Assembly (NCBI GenBank): GCA_943788865.1
Contig: CALSRX010000001.1
Coordinates: 310,001-374,000 of the forward strand
Length of the DNA stretch: 64,000 bases
Reading direction: 5' to 3'
Source of the DNA: an uncultured Polaribacter sp.
GTDB lineage: Bacteria > Bacteroidota > Bacteroidia > Flavobacteriales > Flavobacteriaceae
This document shows, in pieces, positions 9,120 through 24,949 of the stretch; position 1 is the first letter of the stretch; the number at the start of each line of letters is the position of its first letter. The notes beneath the pieces are model-generated. The model was not told the origin of the DNA. It made no database searches and worked only from the letters and a program-made list of their open reading frames with translations. Both the position numbers and the translations under genes were made by a program.

Positions 9120-9864
9120 ATGTTAGATGCAATTTTATTAATAATTGTGGGGTTTATAGCTGGTTTTATCAATACGATTTGCTGGTGGTGGCTCTTTAAT
9201 TACCTTGCCTGTTTTAATTTTTATGGGCCTACCTCCTAGTGTTGCTAACGGAACCAATAGAATAGGAATCGTTATTCAAATGCTTGCTGGTTCTGCTGGT
9301 TTTAAAAGCAAGGGGATTTCTACATTTCCGTTTAGTATTTACATGGGGATTGCAGCATTGTTGGGCTCATTAATCGGAGCGCAAATAGCGGTTGATATTA
9401 AAGGAGAAACCTTTAACAAAGTGCTTTCTTTTGTAATGATTGCTGTAGTGTTAATTATCGTTTTTAAGCCAAAAATCAATGCAAAACAATTACTAGAAAG
9501 AACAACTGGAAAACACCTTTGGATTAGCTGTTTTGCCTTTTTTATTTTTGGTATTTATGGTGGATTTATCAATGCCGGTCTTGGTTTTATCTTGATTTTA
9601 TTTCTACATTATTTCAACCATTTATCATTGGTAAAATCAAATGCAACAAAAGCTGTAATCATTACAATATATATGACCGGAGCATTGGTGGTGTTTATTC
9701 TAAATGATAAAATTGATTGGTGTATGGGATTGATTATGGCTATTGGAACTTCTTTAGGTGGTTGGTTTGCAAGTCGATTTTCTGTAGCAAAAGGGGATGG
9801 TTTTATCAAAATTTTTTTAGTTGTTATTGTAAGTTTTATGGCGGTAAAGTTGTGGTTTTTCTAA
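9120..9864 (+). CDS. TSUP-family (TauE/SafE) permease (frameshifted near its start)
   Basis: Inner-membrane protein of the TauE/SafE/TSUP family, which moves sulfur-containing or organic anions; the substrate is not predictable here. About 247 residues with roughly eight hydrophobic segments. The family N-terminus begins at the ATG at 9120 (MLDAILLIIVGFIAGFINTI), but an extra T in 9178-9180 throws the frame. Removing it gives AGGGSLITLPVLIFMGLPP, a family hallmark, continuing to 9864. The second half repeats the pattern (FGIYGGFINAGLGFILILF). AroC follows after 47 bp on the same strand. Confidence 0.82.
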
Positions 9865-9911
9865 GAAAAAAAAGTAACTTCGCTACTCATATCTTTTAAA
9901 ACACAGGGGCA

Positions 9912-10973
9912 ATGTTCAATTCTTTTGGAAACTTATTAAAACTTACAACTTTTGGGGAATCTCACGGAATTGCTATTGGTGGAGTTATTGATGGATTTCC
10001 TGCTGGATGAAAGTAGATTTTGATGCTATTCAAAATGAATTAGATAGACGTAAACCTGGGCAATCAGCTATTGTTACTCAACGTAAAGAACCAGATACCG
10101 TTCAGTTTCTTTCAGGAATATTTGATGGAGTTACTACTGGAACTTCTATTGGTTTTCATATTCAGAATACCAATCAAAAATCAAAAGACTATTCTCACAA
10201 CACCAATGTTTATAGACCTTCACACGCTGATTTTACCTATGATAAAAAGTATGGAACTCGAGATTTTCGTGGTGGCGGTAGGACTTCTGCCAGAGAAACT
10301 GCCAATTGGGTAGTTGCTGGTGCATTAGCAAAACAATTGATTTCTCATATCAACATCAATGCTTTTACGTCTTCTGTCGGAGATATTTTTATAGATAAAC
10401 GGTATCAAGATTTAGATTTCACTAAAACAGACTCGAATGTTGTTCGTTGTCCAGATGCTACTTCAGCAGAGAAAATGATTTCTAAAATAAAGGAAATAAG
10501 AAAAGCAAGGCGATACTATTGGTGGAACCATTACCTGTGTTGCCCAAAATGTTCCTGTAGGTTTAGGAGAGCCTATATTTCATAAACTGCATGCACAATT
10601 AGGGAAAGCAATGCTATCTATCAATGCTGTAAAAGGATTTGAATTTGGTTCTGGTTTTTGTGGTGCAAGAATGAAAGGAAGTGAACACAACGATGTTTTT
10701 AATGCGGATGGTAAAACCGACTCCAACTTGTCTGGTGGAATTCAAGGTGGAATTAGCAACGGAATGGACATTTATTTTCGTGTGGCTTTTAAACCTGTGG
10801 CTACCATTATGCAAAACCAACAAACCATAGATTCTGAGGGAAACCTTACAGAAATTCATGGTAAAGGTAGACACGACCCTTGTGTAGTTCCAAGAGCTAT
10901 TCCAATTGTAGAAGCTTTAACGGCTTTGGTGTTGGCTGATTTTTATTTATTAGATAAAACTAGAAAAATATAA
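9912..10973 (+). CDS. aroC: Chorismate synthase (frameshifted in this sequence)
   Basis: Last step of the shikimate pathway: 5-enolpyruvylshikimate-3-phosphate to chorismate, with reduced FMN, in the cytoplasm. The start is at 9912 ([19 protein letters not shown], the family signature). Two indels break the frame: one A is missing at 10007 (GFPAG|MKVDFD) and one A is extra at 10507-10508 (IRKAGDTIGG). Correcting both gives 353 residues, the usual length. Further signatures are the [11 protein letters not shown] segment and [14 protein letters not shown]. As chorismate synthase is normally single-copy and needed for aromatic amino acids and quinones, sequence error is more likely than a pseudogene. 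Confidence 0.88.
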
Positions 10974-11011
10974 AATCATTATTTGTTTAACTTAAAAACT
11001 AAACATAAAAA

Positions 11012-11040
11012 AACCGAAACATATACGTTTCGGTTTTTTT
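11012..11040. terminator. Terminator after aroC
   Basis: A 9-bp stem (AACCGAAAC... / GTTTCGGTT) around a short ATATAC loop, followed by seven T. It is preceded by A-runs, so it may also stop minus-strand transcripts coming from DUF3467. Confidence 0.88.
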
Positions 11041-11043
11041 ATG

Positions 11044-11121
11044 TTATGCTTCCCTAGTAGGTCCAAAGTTCATTGGAATTGGTGGTTGCAAAATGTGGTA
11101 CATTTCGAGCAACCTTTCCAT
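11044..11121 (-). repeat. Duplicate of the DUF3467 gene 3' end, within a 25-codon reading frame
   Basis: Bases 11048-11089 repeat 11151-11192 with only 2 mismatches in 42, offset 103 bp; the repeated part is the last 13 codons of the DUF3467 gene. In the copy the reading frame is kept: an ATG at 11121 opens a 25-residue frame whose last 14 residues are QPPIPMNFGPTREA, against QPPIPMNFGPTGEA in the gene. The upstream part (MERLLEMYHIL) is unrelated to DUF3467. Probably a duplication relic; expression is unknown. Confidence 0.75.
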
Positions 11122-11146
11122 TGATAATAAAGGTTCTCTATGTAGT

Positions 11147-11461
11147 TTAAGCTTCACCAGTAGGTCCAAAGTTCATTGGAATTGGTGGTTGCTCGTAATC
11201 TTTAATTTCCCCATGTGCTTGTTCAAATCGATTTACATTGTCGAGCAATGCTTTGGTTAATCTTTTGGCATGTTGCGGAGTTAAAATGATTCTAGATTTT
11301 ACTTTTGCTTTTGGTACTCCAGGCATTACATTGATAAAATCAACAATAAATTCTGATACCGAGTGATTGATGATTGCTAAATTAGAATAGGTTCCGTCTG
11401 CCACATTTTCATCTAATTCTATGTTTAATTGTTGTCCTTGTTCGTTGTTATTATCTTCCAT
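11147..11461 (-). CDS. DUF3467 domain-containing protein
   Basis: 104-residue cytoplasmic protein of the DUF3467 family: acidic N-terminus (MEDNNNEQGQQ), then the conserved core YSNLAIINHSVSEFIVDFI, RIILTPQHAKRL and a C-terminal NFGPTGEA. The molecular role is not established. In Bacteroidota it commonly sits directly after rpoC, as here, although a terminator (11477-11504) separates the two, so its expression may depend on read-through or its own promoter. Confidence 0.85.
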   Translation of the reverse strand: MEDNNNEQGQQLNIELDENVADGTYSNLAIINHSVSEFIVDFINVMPGVPKAKVKSRIILTPQHAKRLTKALLDNVNRFEQAHGEIKDYEQPPIPMNFGPTGEA

Positions 11462-11476
11462 TTGAATAGCATTAAA

Positions 11477-11504
11477 AAAGCCTACAAATTAATTTGTAGG
11501 CTTT
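11477..11504. terminator. Terminator after rpoC
   Basis: A 12-bp perfect inverted repeat (AAAGCCTACAAA / TTTGTAGGCTTT) with a 4-nt TTAA loop, directly after the rpoC stop on the minus strand and 16 bp before the DUF3467 start. Confidence 0.82.
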
Positions 11505-11512
11505 ATATTTAT

Positions 11513-15804
<4,292 letters not shown>

Positions 15805-15850
15805 TTAAAATTGTAAAAATATCCTCAAAAGAGGCTTATAAATATATGAT

Positions 15851-15878
15851 TGTCATCAAGCCTTTCGGCTTGATGACA
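15851..15878. promoter_or_regulatory. Perfect hairpin in the rpoB-rpoC intercistronic region
   Basis: A 12-bp perfect inverted repeat (TGTCATCAAGCC / GGCTTGATGACA) closes a 4-nt loop that reads GAAA in the transcript, a GNRA tetraloop. No T-run follows on the minus strand, so it is not a classical terminator. An RNase processing site, mRNA stabiliser or translation-tuning element for rpoC would fit. Confidence 0.75.
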
Positions 15879-15890
15879 TTTCACTGTTTG

Positions 15891-19711
<3,821 letters not shown>

Positions 19712-19770
19712 AAGAGAAATTTTTTTAATTAAAATCGATTAAAAATATAAAACGAATATATACACAAAAT

Positions 19771-19808
19771 GGTTTAGGTCTAAGAACGCTTGTTCTAAGA
19801 CCTAAACC
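19771..19808. promoter_or_regulatory. Long hairpin between rplL and rpoB (candidate attenuator)
   Basis: A 17-bp stem with one mismatch (19771-19787 against 19792-19808) and a 4-nt loop, 25 nt after the rplL stop. On the minus strand it is followed by ATTTTG, only a weak U-tract, which would suit partial termination that lowers rpoBC expression relative to the ribosomal genes, as known for the E. coli rplL-rpoB spacer. Confidence 0.7.
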
Positions 19809-19832
19809 TAAGTTTGTTTAAGCTATTACAGC

Positions 19833-20211
19833 TTACTTAAGCTCAACCTCAGCTCCTGCTTCTTCTAAAGATGCTTTTAAGCCCTTCAGCTTCGTCTTTA
19901 GAGACACCTTCTTTAATTGCTGCTGGTGCACTATCAACGATACCTTTAGCTTCTTTTAATCCTAAACCAGTTAATTCTTTAACTAATTTTACAACTGCTA
20001 ATTTAGAATGACCTGCTGCTTTTAAGATTACATCGAATTCAGTTTGCTCATCAGCTCCACCGTCAGCACCACCTGCTGCTGGTCCTGCTACTGCTACTGC
20101 AGCTGCTGCTGGCTCAATACCATATTCGTCTTTTAAAATAGTAGCTAAGTCATTAACTTCTTTTACTGTTAAGTTAACTAATTGCTCTGCGAAATCTTTT
20201 AAATCTGCCAT
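19833..20211 (-). CDS. rplL: Ribosomal protein bL7/bL12 (frameshifted near its 3' end)
   Basis: Acidic stalk protein of the 50S subunit that recruits translation GTPases. Residues 1-33 form the dimerisation domain ([20 protein letters not shown]), followed by an Ala/Gly-rich hinge and the C-terminal factor-binding domain ([20 protein letters not shown]). An extra A in a run (19875-19878) breaks the frame after EAEGLK; removing it restores the family ending [13 protein letters not shown], with the stop at 19833-19835 and a 125-residue product. Lies 50 bp after rplJ. Confidence 0.92.
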
Positions 20212-20261
20212 TTTAATTGTTTTTAAAAATTTTATTTATTATAGTTTATTAGTGCGCGTAA

Positions 20262-20777
20262 TTATTTTTCTGATAGTGTAGTTAAAATACCTGATAATTT
20301 TTGACCACCTGATTGCAATGCTGAAATAACATTTTTAGCTGGTGACTGTAATAAGGTAATAATATCTCCAATAAGTTCTTCTTTAGACTTAATGTTTACT
20401 AAGGCATCTAATTGGTCATCACCAAGATAGATTGCTTCTTCAACAAAAGCTCCTTTTAACAAAGGCTTGTTTGACTTTTTTCTGAACTCTTTGATTACTT
20501 TAGCTGGCGCGTTTCCTGCTTCAGCAATCATAATAGAAGTATTTCCTTTTAATATACTAGGTAATTCTCCGAAATCTTTATCAGATGCTTCCATTGCTTT
20601 TGAAAGCAATGTATTTTTAACAACTGCTAGTTTTACATTTGCTTTAAAACATGCTCTTCTTAAGTTAGAAGTAGCTAAAGCATTTAAACCTGAAATATCT
20701 GCTAAATAGATAATATTTGTATCTGCTAGCTTAGCTGTTAAATCTTGGATTACTTGTGATTTTTCTTCTCTTGTCAT
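20262..20777 (-). CDS. rplJ: Ribosomal protein uL10
   Basis: 171 residues, complete. Base of the ribosomal stalk, binding 23S rRNA and bL12 dimers. The N-terminus (MTREEKSQVIQDLTAKLADTN) and the ISGLNALATSNLRR segment are typical; the C-terminal helix (residues 140-171) is the bL12 dock. It is separated by 11 bp from rplA upstream, so there is no room for the long uL10 leader element known in other phyla. Confidence 0.96.
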   Translation of the reverse strand: MTREEKSQVIQDLTAKLADTNIIYLADISGLNALATSNLRRACFKANVKLAVVKNTLLSKAMEASDKDFGELPSILKGNTSIMIAEAGNAPAKVIKEFRKKSNKPLLKGAFVEEAIYLGDDQLDALVNIKSKEELIGDIITLLQSPAKNVISALQSGGQKLSGILTTLSEK

Positions 20778-20788
20778 AATTTCTAAGA

Positions 20789-21478
20789 TTAAACTGCTTT
20801 TACTTCAACTGCAACACTTGGGCTCATTGTACTAGACATGAATACACTTTTAATGTATGTACCTTTTGCTGTAGTAGGTTTAAGTTTAACAATTGTTTGA
20901 ATTAATTCATTTGCATTGTCTGCAATTTTATCAGCGTCGAATGATGTTTTACCAATGGCTGCATGTACAATACCAGTTTTATCAACTTTAAAGTCAATTT
21001 TACCAGCTTTTACATCTGCAACAGCTTTAGCAACATCCATTGTTACTGTACCTGTTTTTGGGTTAGGCATTAAACCTCTTGGTCCTAAAACACGACCTAA
21101 AGGACCTAATTTTCCCATAACACTTGGCATAGTAATAATTACATCAACATCTGTCCATCCTCCTTTAATTTTTTGAAGGTACTCATCTAATCCAACATAA
21201 TCTGCACCAGCTTCTGTAGCTTCGGCTTCTTTATCTGGAGTAACCAATGCTAAAACCTTTACATCTTTTCCAGTTCCATGAGGTAATGTTACAACACCAC
21301 GAACCATTTGATTTGCTTTACGAGGATCTACTCCTAAACGTATTGCTAAATCAACAGATGCATCAAATTTTACATTTGTTATTTCTTTAATTAAAGCAGA
21401 AGCTTCACTTACGTTATAAGTTTTTGTATTATCTAACTTAGCGTTAGCTTCCTTTTGCTTTTTTGTTAATTTTGCCAT
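20789..21478 (-). CDS. rplA: Ribosomal protein uL1
   Basis: 229 residues, complete. Mobile L1 stalk protein that helps release deacylated tRNA, and in many bacteria a translational repressor of its own operon. The [21 protein letters not shown] signature is intact. It starts 22 bp after rplK and was probably translated from the same transcript. Confidence 0.96.
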   Translation of the reverse strand: MAKLTKKQKEANAKLDNTKTYNVSEASALIKEITNVKFDASVDLAIRLGVDPRKANQMVRGVVTLPHGTGKDVKVLALVTPDKEAEATEAGADYVGLDEYLQKIKGGWTDVDVIITMPSVMGKLGPLGRVLGPRGLMPNPKTGTVTMDVAKAVADVKAGKIDFKVDKTGIVHAAIGKTSFDADKIADNANELIQTIVKLKPTTAKGTYIKSVFMSSTMSPSVAVEVKAV

Positions 21479-21500
21479 TTTGAATAACCGTTATTAAAGT

Positions 21501-21938
21501 TTAAGCTGGAGCGTTTCCTGTTACTGTTAATCCCATAGAACGAGCTGTACCTGCAATCATTTTCATTGCTGACTCAACTGTAAATGCATTTAAATCTACC
21601 ATTTTGTCTTCTGCAATAACTTTAATTTGATCCCAAGAAACTTTAGCTACTTTCTTACGGTTTGGTTCTCCAGAACCTTTCTTAATTTTTGCTGCTTCTA
21701 ATAATTGTACTGCAGCTGGTGGAGTTTTAACAACAAAGTCAAAAGATTTGTCTTTATACACAGTAATTGCTACTGGTAAAACTTTTCCTTGCTTATCTTG
21801 AGTTCTAGCATTAAACTGCTTACAGAACTCCATAATGTTAACTCCGGCAGCACCTAAAGCAGGTCCAACTGGTGGAGAAGGATTTGCTGATCCTCCGCGC
21901 ACTTGTAATTTAACAACCTTACTTACTTCTTTTGCCAT
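21501..21938 (-). CDS. rplK: Ribosomal protein uL11
   Basis: 145 residues, complete. Binds the GTPase-associated centre of 23S rRNA. The N-terminal proline-rich segment [20 protein letters not shown] and the C-terminal RNA-binding part ending TARSMGLTV are conserved. The 71-bp spacer after nusG holds a 9-bp hairpin (21958-21989) that could be part of the leader control of rplK-rplA. Confidence 0.96.
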   Translation of the reverse strand: MAKEVSKVVKLQVRGGSANPSPPVGPALGAAGVNIMEFCKQFNARTQDKQGKVLPVAITVYKDKSFDFVVKTPPAAVQLLEAAKIKKGSGEPNRKKVAKVSWDQIKVIAEDKMVDLNAFTVESAMKMIAGTARSMGLTVTGNAPA

Positions 21939-21957
21939 TTTTTAAACTTTAGTTTTA

Positions 21958-21989
21958 GATTTTTGAATCGTGGAAGCTCATCAAAAATC
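21958..21989. promoter_or_regulatory. Hairpin in the nusG-rplK spacer
   Basis: GATTTTTGA (21958-21966) pairs perfectly with TCAAAAATC (21981-21989) around a 14-nt loop, 20 bp before the rplK start on the minus strand. Location suggests a leader element for rplK-rplA (possibly a uL1 target); no U-tract for termination is seen. Confidence 0.4.
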
Positions 21990-22009
21990 AATTTCTATTT
22001 GTGTAACAA

Positions 22010-22561
22010 TTATGAAATTTTATCTACTTGCATATAGCTCAATTCTAATGGAGTTTTACGTCCAAAGATTTTCACCATAACTTCTAGTTTTCTCTTTTCT
22101 TCATTTATCTTTTCAACAGTACCGTCAAAACCATTAAAAGGTCCATCAACAACTTTTACTGTTTCTCCTATAACATAAGGGATAGCAATGTTATCATTTT
22201 GCTCTGATAACTCATCTACTTTACCTAACATTCTATTTACCTCTGATTTTCTTAATGGAACAGGAACTCCTCCTTTTGTCTCACCTAAAAAACCAATAAC
22301 TCCTGTTACCGATTTAATTACGTGAGGAACCTCACCTGCTAAATGAGCTTCAACCATGATATAACCAGGAAAATAAACTCTTTCTTTATGAATTTTTTTT
22401 CCGTCTCTAATTTGTATAACTTTTTCTTTAGGTACCAAAACTTGATCTACATAATCAGACAAGCCTAATCTTGAAATTTCAGTCTCAATATAAGATTTTA
22501 CCTTGTTTTCTTGACCTCCAATTGCTCTAACTACGTACCACTTTTTAACTGAATCAGCCAT
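22010..22561 (-). CDS. nusG: Transcription termination/antitermination factor NusG
   Basis: 183 residues, complete. An N-terminal NGN domain (KKWYVVRAIGGQENKVKSYI), which binds RNA polymerase, is followed by a C-terminal KOW domain (VKVVDGPFNGFDGTVEKINEE) that contacts Rho or S10. It starts 2 bp after the secE stop, the usual secE-nusG pair. Confidence 0.96.
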   Translation of the reverse strand: MADSVKKWYVVRAIGGQENKVKSYIETEISRLGLSDYVDQVLVPKEKVIQIRDGKKIHKERVYFPGYIMVEAHLAGEVPHVIKSVTGVIGFLGETKGGVPVPLRKSEVNRMLGKVDELSEQNDNIAIPYVIGETVKVVDGPFNGFDGTVEKINEEKRKLEVMVKIFGRKTPLELSYMQVDKIS

Positions 22562-22563
22562 AA

Positions 22564-22752
22564 TTAATTATTAAACATGGTAAAAAAGTTATCTAAACCT
22601 AATTGAAAAACGTAATCAACAGAAAAAACAGCTATTGCAAAAATTATTGTAAACACAGCAACAACTACTGTTGACTTTTGCGCTTCATCTCTAGGTATCC
22701 ATGTAACATGGTTACTTAATTCTTCAAATGATTCTTTGATATATTTTATCAT
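22564..22752 (-). CDS. secE: Preprotein translocase subunit SecE
   Basis: 62-residue single-pass membrane subunit of the SecYEG translocon. An amphipathic N-terminal segment with the conserved ELSNHVTWIPRDEAQKSTVVV is followed by one membrane helix (about residues 28-48). The start is ATG at 22752: the frame stays open further upstream, but that extension runs into the tRNA-Trp gene, so the shorter product is correct. Confidence 0.95.
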   Translation of the reverse strand: MIKYIKESFEELSNHVTWIPRDEAQKSTVVVAVFTIIFAIAVFSVDYVFQLGLDNFFTMFNN

Positions 22753-22767
22753 ATTATTAGTTATTTG

Positions 22768-22840
22768 CACGGGCGGAGAGACTCGAACTCCCGACACCTG
22801 GTTTTGGAGACCAGTGCTCTACCAACTGAGCTACGCCCGT
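22768..22840 (-). tRNA. tRNA-Trp (CCA)
   Basis: 73-nt cloverleaf with acceptor stem ACGGGCG / CGCCCGT, T-arm GAGTTCGAGTC and an anticodon loop CTCCAAA carrying CCA. Discriminator G; the 3' CCA is not encoded. It lies between tuf and secE, as usual for Bacteroidota. Confidence 0.96.
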
Positions 22841-22846
22841 AAACAC

Positions 22847-22879
22847 AAGGTGCTAACTCAAATTTTTGAGAAGCACCTT
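22847..22879. promoter_or_regulatory. Hairpin between tuf and tRNA-Trp
   Basis: A two-tier stem: AAGGTGCT (22847-22854) pairs with AGCACCTT (22872-22879), and inside it CTCAAA pairs with TTTGAG. There is no U-tract before the tRNA, so it could be a processing site separating tuf mRNA from tRNA-Trp, or a partial terminator. Confidence 0.6.
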
Positions 22880-22903
22880 ATAATGTTATTAAATGAATTC
22901 TAA

Positions 22904-24088
22904 TTAAAGAATTTCAGTTACCTGACCAGCTCCAACTGTTCTACCACCTTCACGGATTGCAAAACGTAAACCTACATTCATTGCAATTGTAGAGTGTAAT
23001 TCAACTGTAATTGTTAAGTTATCACCTGGCATAACCATTTCTACTCCAGCTGGCAAAGAAATTGTTCCTGTTACATCTGTAGTTCTTACGTAGAACTGTG
23101 GACGATAGTTGTTATGGAATGGAGTATGACGTCCACCTTCTTCTTTTTTAAGGACATAAACCTCAGCCTTGAATTTAGCGTGTGGAGTTACAGAACCTGG
23201 CTTACAGATTACCATTCCTCTTTTGATTTGTTCTTTATCAATACCTCTTAATAAGATACCTGCATTATCTCCAGCCTCACCTCTATCTAAGATTTGACGG
23301 AACATTTCGATACCAGTAATAGTAGAAGTTAATTTCTCCGCTCCCATACCAATAATTTCAACAGGATCTCCAGTATTTGCAATTCCAGTTTCGATACGTC
23401 CTGTAGCTACAGTTCCACGACCAGTAATTGAGAATACATCTTCAACAGGCATTAAGAAAGGCTTATCAACTTCTCTTAATGGCTCTTCAATCCAAGTATC
23501 ACAAGCTTCCATTAATTCTAAAACAGTGTCAACCCATTTTTGCTCTCCGTTTAATGCACCTAATGCAGAACCAGCAATTACAGGACAATTGTCTCCATCG
23601 TACTCATAGAAAGACAATAAATCTCTAATTTCCATATCTACTAATTCAATTAACTCTTCATCATCAACCATATCCACTTTGTTCATGAATACAACCATAC
23701 GAGGAATACCTACTTGACGTCCTAATAAGATGTGCTCTCTAGTTTGTGGCATTGGTCCATCAGTTGCAGCTACTACTAAAATAGCTCCATCCATTTGTGC
23801 AGCACCAGTTACCATGTTCTTTACGTAATCCGCGTGACCTGGACAGTCAACGTGTGCGTAATGACGGTTAGCAGTTTGATATTCTACGTGAGATGTATTA
23901 ATTGTAATACCTCTTTCTTTTTCTTCTGGAGCATTATCAATTTGATCAAATGATTTTGCTTCTGAATAACCTGCATCAGCTAATACTTTTGTAATAGCAG
24001 CAGTTAATGTTGTTTTACCGTGATCTACGTGTCCAATTGTACCAATGTTTAAGTGTGGTTTTGAACGATCAAAAGTTCCTTTTGCCAT
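22904..24088 (-). CDS. tuf: Elongation factor Tu
   Basis: 394 residues, complete. GTPase delivering aminoacyl-tRNA to the ribosome. G1 GHVDHGKTT, the effector segment [14 protein letters not shown]3 DCPGHADY and G4 NKVDMVD are all present; domains 2 and 3 follow, ending [14 protein letters not shown]. It lies in the cluster tRNA-Thr(TGT)/Tyr/Gly/Thr(GGT)-tuf-tRNA-Trp-secE-nusG. Confidence 0.98.
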   Translation of the reverse strand: MAKGTFDRSKPHLNIGTIGHVDHGKTTLTAAITKVLADAGYSEAKSFDQIDNAPEEKERGITINTSHVEYQTANRHYAHVDCPGHADYVKNMVTGAAQMDGAILVVAATDGPMPQTREHILLGRQVGIPRMVVFMNKVDMVDDEELIELVDMEIRDLLSFYEYDGDNCPVIAGSALGALNGEQKWVDTVLELMEACDTWIEEPLREVDKPFLMPVEDVFSITGRGTVATGRIETGIANTGDPVEIIGMGAEKLTSTITGIEMFRQILDRGEAGDNAGILLRGIDKEQIKRGMVICKPGSVTPHAKFKAEVYVLKKEEGGRHTPFHNNYRPQFYVRTTDVTGTISLPAGVEMVMPGDNLTITVELHSTIAMNVGLRFAIREGGRTVGAGQVTEIL

Positions 24089-24149
24089 GATTATTAATTT
24101 TAATTCTTAGTTAAATATATTTAGTGTTTATCTTATTCTACTTTATTTG

Positions 24150-24222
24150 AGCCAGCGACGGGATTTGAACCCGTGACCTCATCCCTACCAAGGATGCGCT
24201 CTACCAACTGAGCTACACCGGC
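24150..24222 (-). tRNA. tRNA-Thr (GGT)
   Basis: 73-nt cloverleaf, acceptor GCCGGTG / CGCTGGC, anticodon loop TTGGTAG with GGT, T-arm GGGTTCAAATCCC, discriminator T, CCA not encoded. 61 bp upstream of tuf. Confidence 0.96.
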
Positions 24223-24234
24223 TTAAAAATTTTG

Positions 24235-24307
24235 AGCGAGAGACCGGGTTCGAACCGGCGACATTCAGCTTGGAAGGCTGACGCTCTACCAACTGAGCTA
24301 CTCTCGC
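24235..24307 (-). tRNA. tRNA-Gly (TCC)
   Basis: 73-nt cloverleaf, acceptor GCGAGAG / CTCTCGC, anticodon loop CTTCCAA with TCC, T-arm CCGGTTCGAACCCGG, discriminator T. 12 bp upstream of tRNA-Thr(GGT). Confidence 0.96.
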
Positions 24308-24348
24308 ATTCTATTTTTATCCTTTGTTTTTCAATTGAAAAACTATCG

Positions 24349-24430
24349 TGGTGAGAGCAGGATTCGAACCTGCGAAGACGTAGTCAGCGGATTTACAGTC
24401 CGCCCTCGTTGGCCGCTTGAGTATCTCACC
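24349..24430 (-). tRNA. tRNA-Tyr (GTA)
   Basis: 82-nt tRNA with a long variable arm, acceptor GGTGAGA / TCTCACC, anticodon loop containing GTA (GGACTGTAAATCC), T-arm GGTTCGAATCC, discriminator A. 41 bp before tRNA-Gly. Confidence 0.96.
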
Positions 24431-24463
24431 ATTATTTCAAATGAACGTTTTTTTGTCTTTTTG

Positions 24464-24538
24464 AGCCGATGAGAGGGACTCGAACCCACGACCTGCTGAT
24501 TACAAATCAGCTGCTCTAGCCAGCTGAGCTACATCGGC
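24464..24538 (-). tRNA. tRNA-Thr (TGT)
   Basis: 75-nt cloverleaf, acceptor GCCGATG / CATCGGC, anticodon loop TTTGTAA with TGT, T-arm GGGTTCGAGTCCC, discriminator T. First gene of the tRNA-tuf cluster; a TACATTTG promoter element lies about 41 bp upstream. Confidence 0.96.
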
Positions 24539-24578
24539 TTATTGCATAAAAAAACAATCCGCTATTTCTAACGGACTG

Positions 24579-24586
24579 CAAATGTA
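24579..24586 (-). promoter_or_regulatory. -7 element of the tRNA-tuf cluster
   Basis: Minus strand TACATTTG, a match to TAnnTTTG, 40 bp before the 5' end of tRNA-Thr(TGT). It probably drives the four tRNAs and perhaps tuf. No clear -33 TTG is seen. Confidence 0.5.
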
Positions 24587-24634
24587 TAAAGTTTTTTTTA
24601 TTTCTAAAACTTTTTTTGTCTATTTTTTTAAATT

Positions 24635-24943
24635 TTAAATAGACAATGAACCTCTTAATTTTTCTTTTGATTTTTTAAGCTGTCTTTTTAACGAATCTAC
24701 ACCTATACTTATTCCTTCTTCAAAAGATTTTGTTTCTTTTTTTACTATCAATTCGCTGCCTGGAATATTGATTTTAATCTCTGAAATTTTATTCTCCTTA
24801 TCACTTGTGTTTTGAACTTTTAAAAACACTTCTGCGTCTATAATTTTATCATGAAATTTAGCTAAACCTTGTACTTTGTCTTCGATGTATTTTAATAAAC
24901 TTGAATCTGCATTAAAATTAACGGATTGGATAAATACTTTCAT
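24635..24943 (-). CDS. hpf: Ribosome hibernation-promoting factor (HPF/YfiA family, short form)
   Basis: 102-residue cytoplasmic protein with the beta-alpha-beta-beta-beta-alpha fold of HPF/YfiA. It binds in the decoding region of idle 30S subunits and shields them in stationary phase. Visible family features are NFNADSSLLKYIEDKVQGLAKF at the start and the basic C-terminal helix (DSLKRQLKKSKEKLRG). It lacks the long-form dimerisation domain. It lies 6 bp after xerC and is probably co-transcribed. Confidence 0.9.
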   Translation of the reverse strand: MKVFIQSVNFNADSSLLKYIEDKVQGLAKFHDKIIDAEVFLKVQNTSDKENKISEIKINIPGSELIVKKETKSFEEGISIGVDSLKRQLKKSKEKLRGSLSI

Positions 24944-24949
24944 ATAATT

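Noticed and set aside
22564..22797. A 77-codon version of SecE starting at 22797.
   Set aside because: The first 15 codons lie inside the tRNA-Trp gene; the family starts at 22752.
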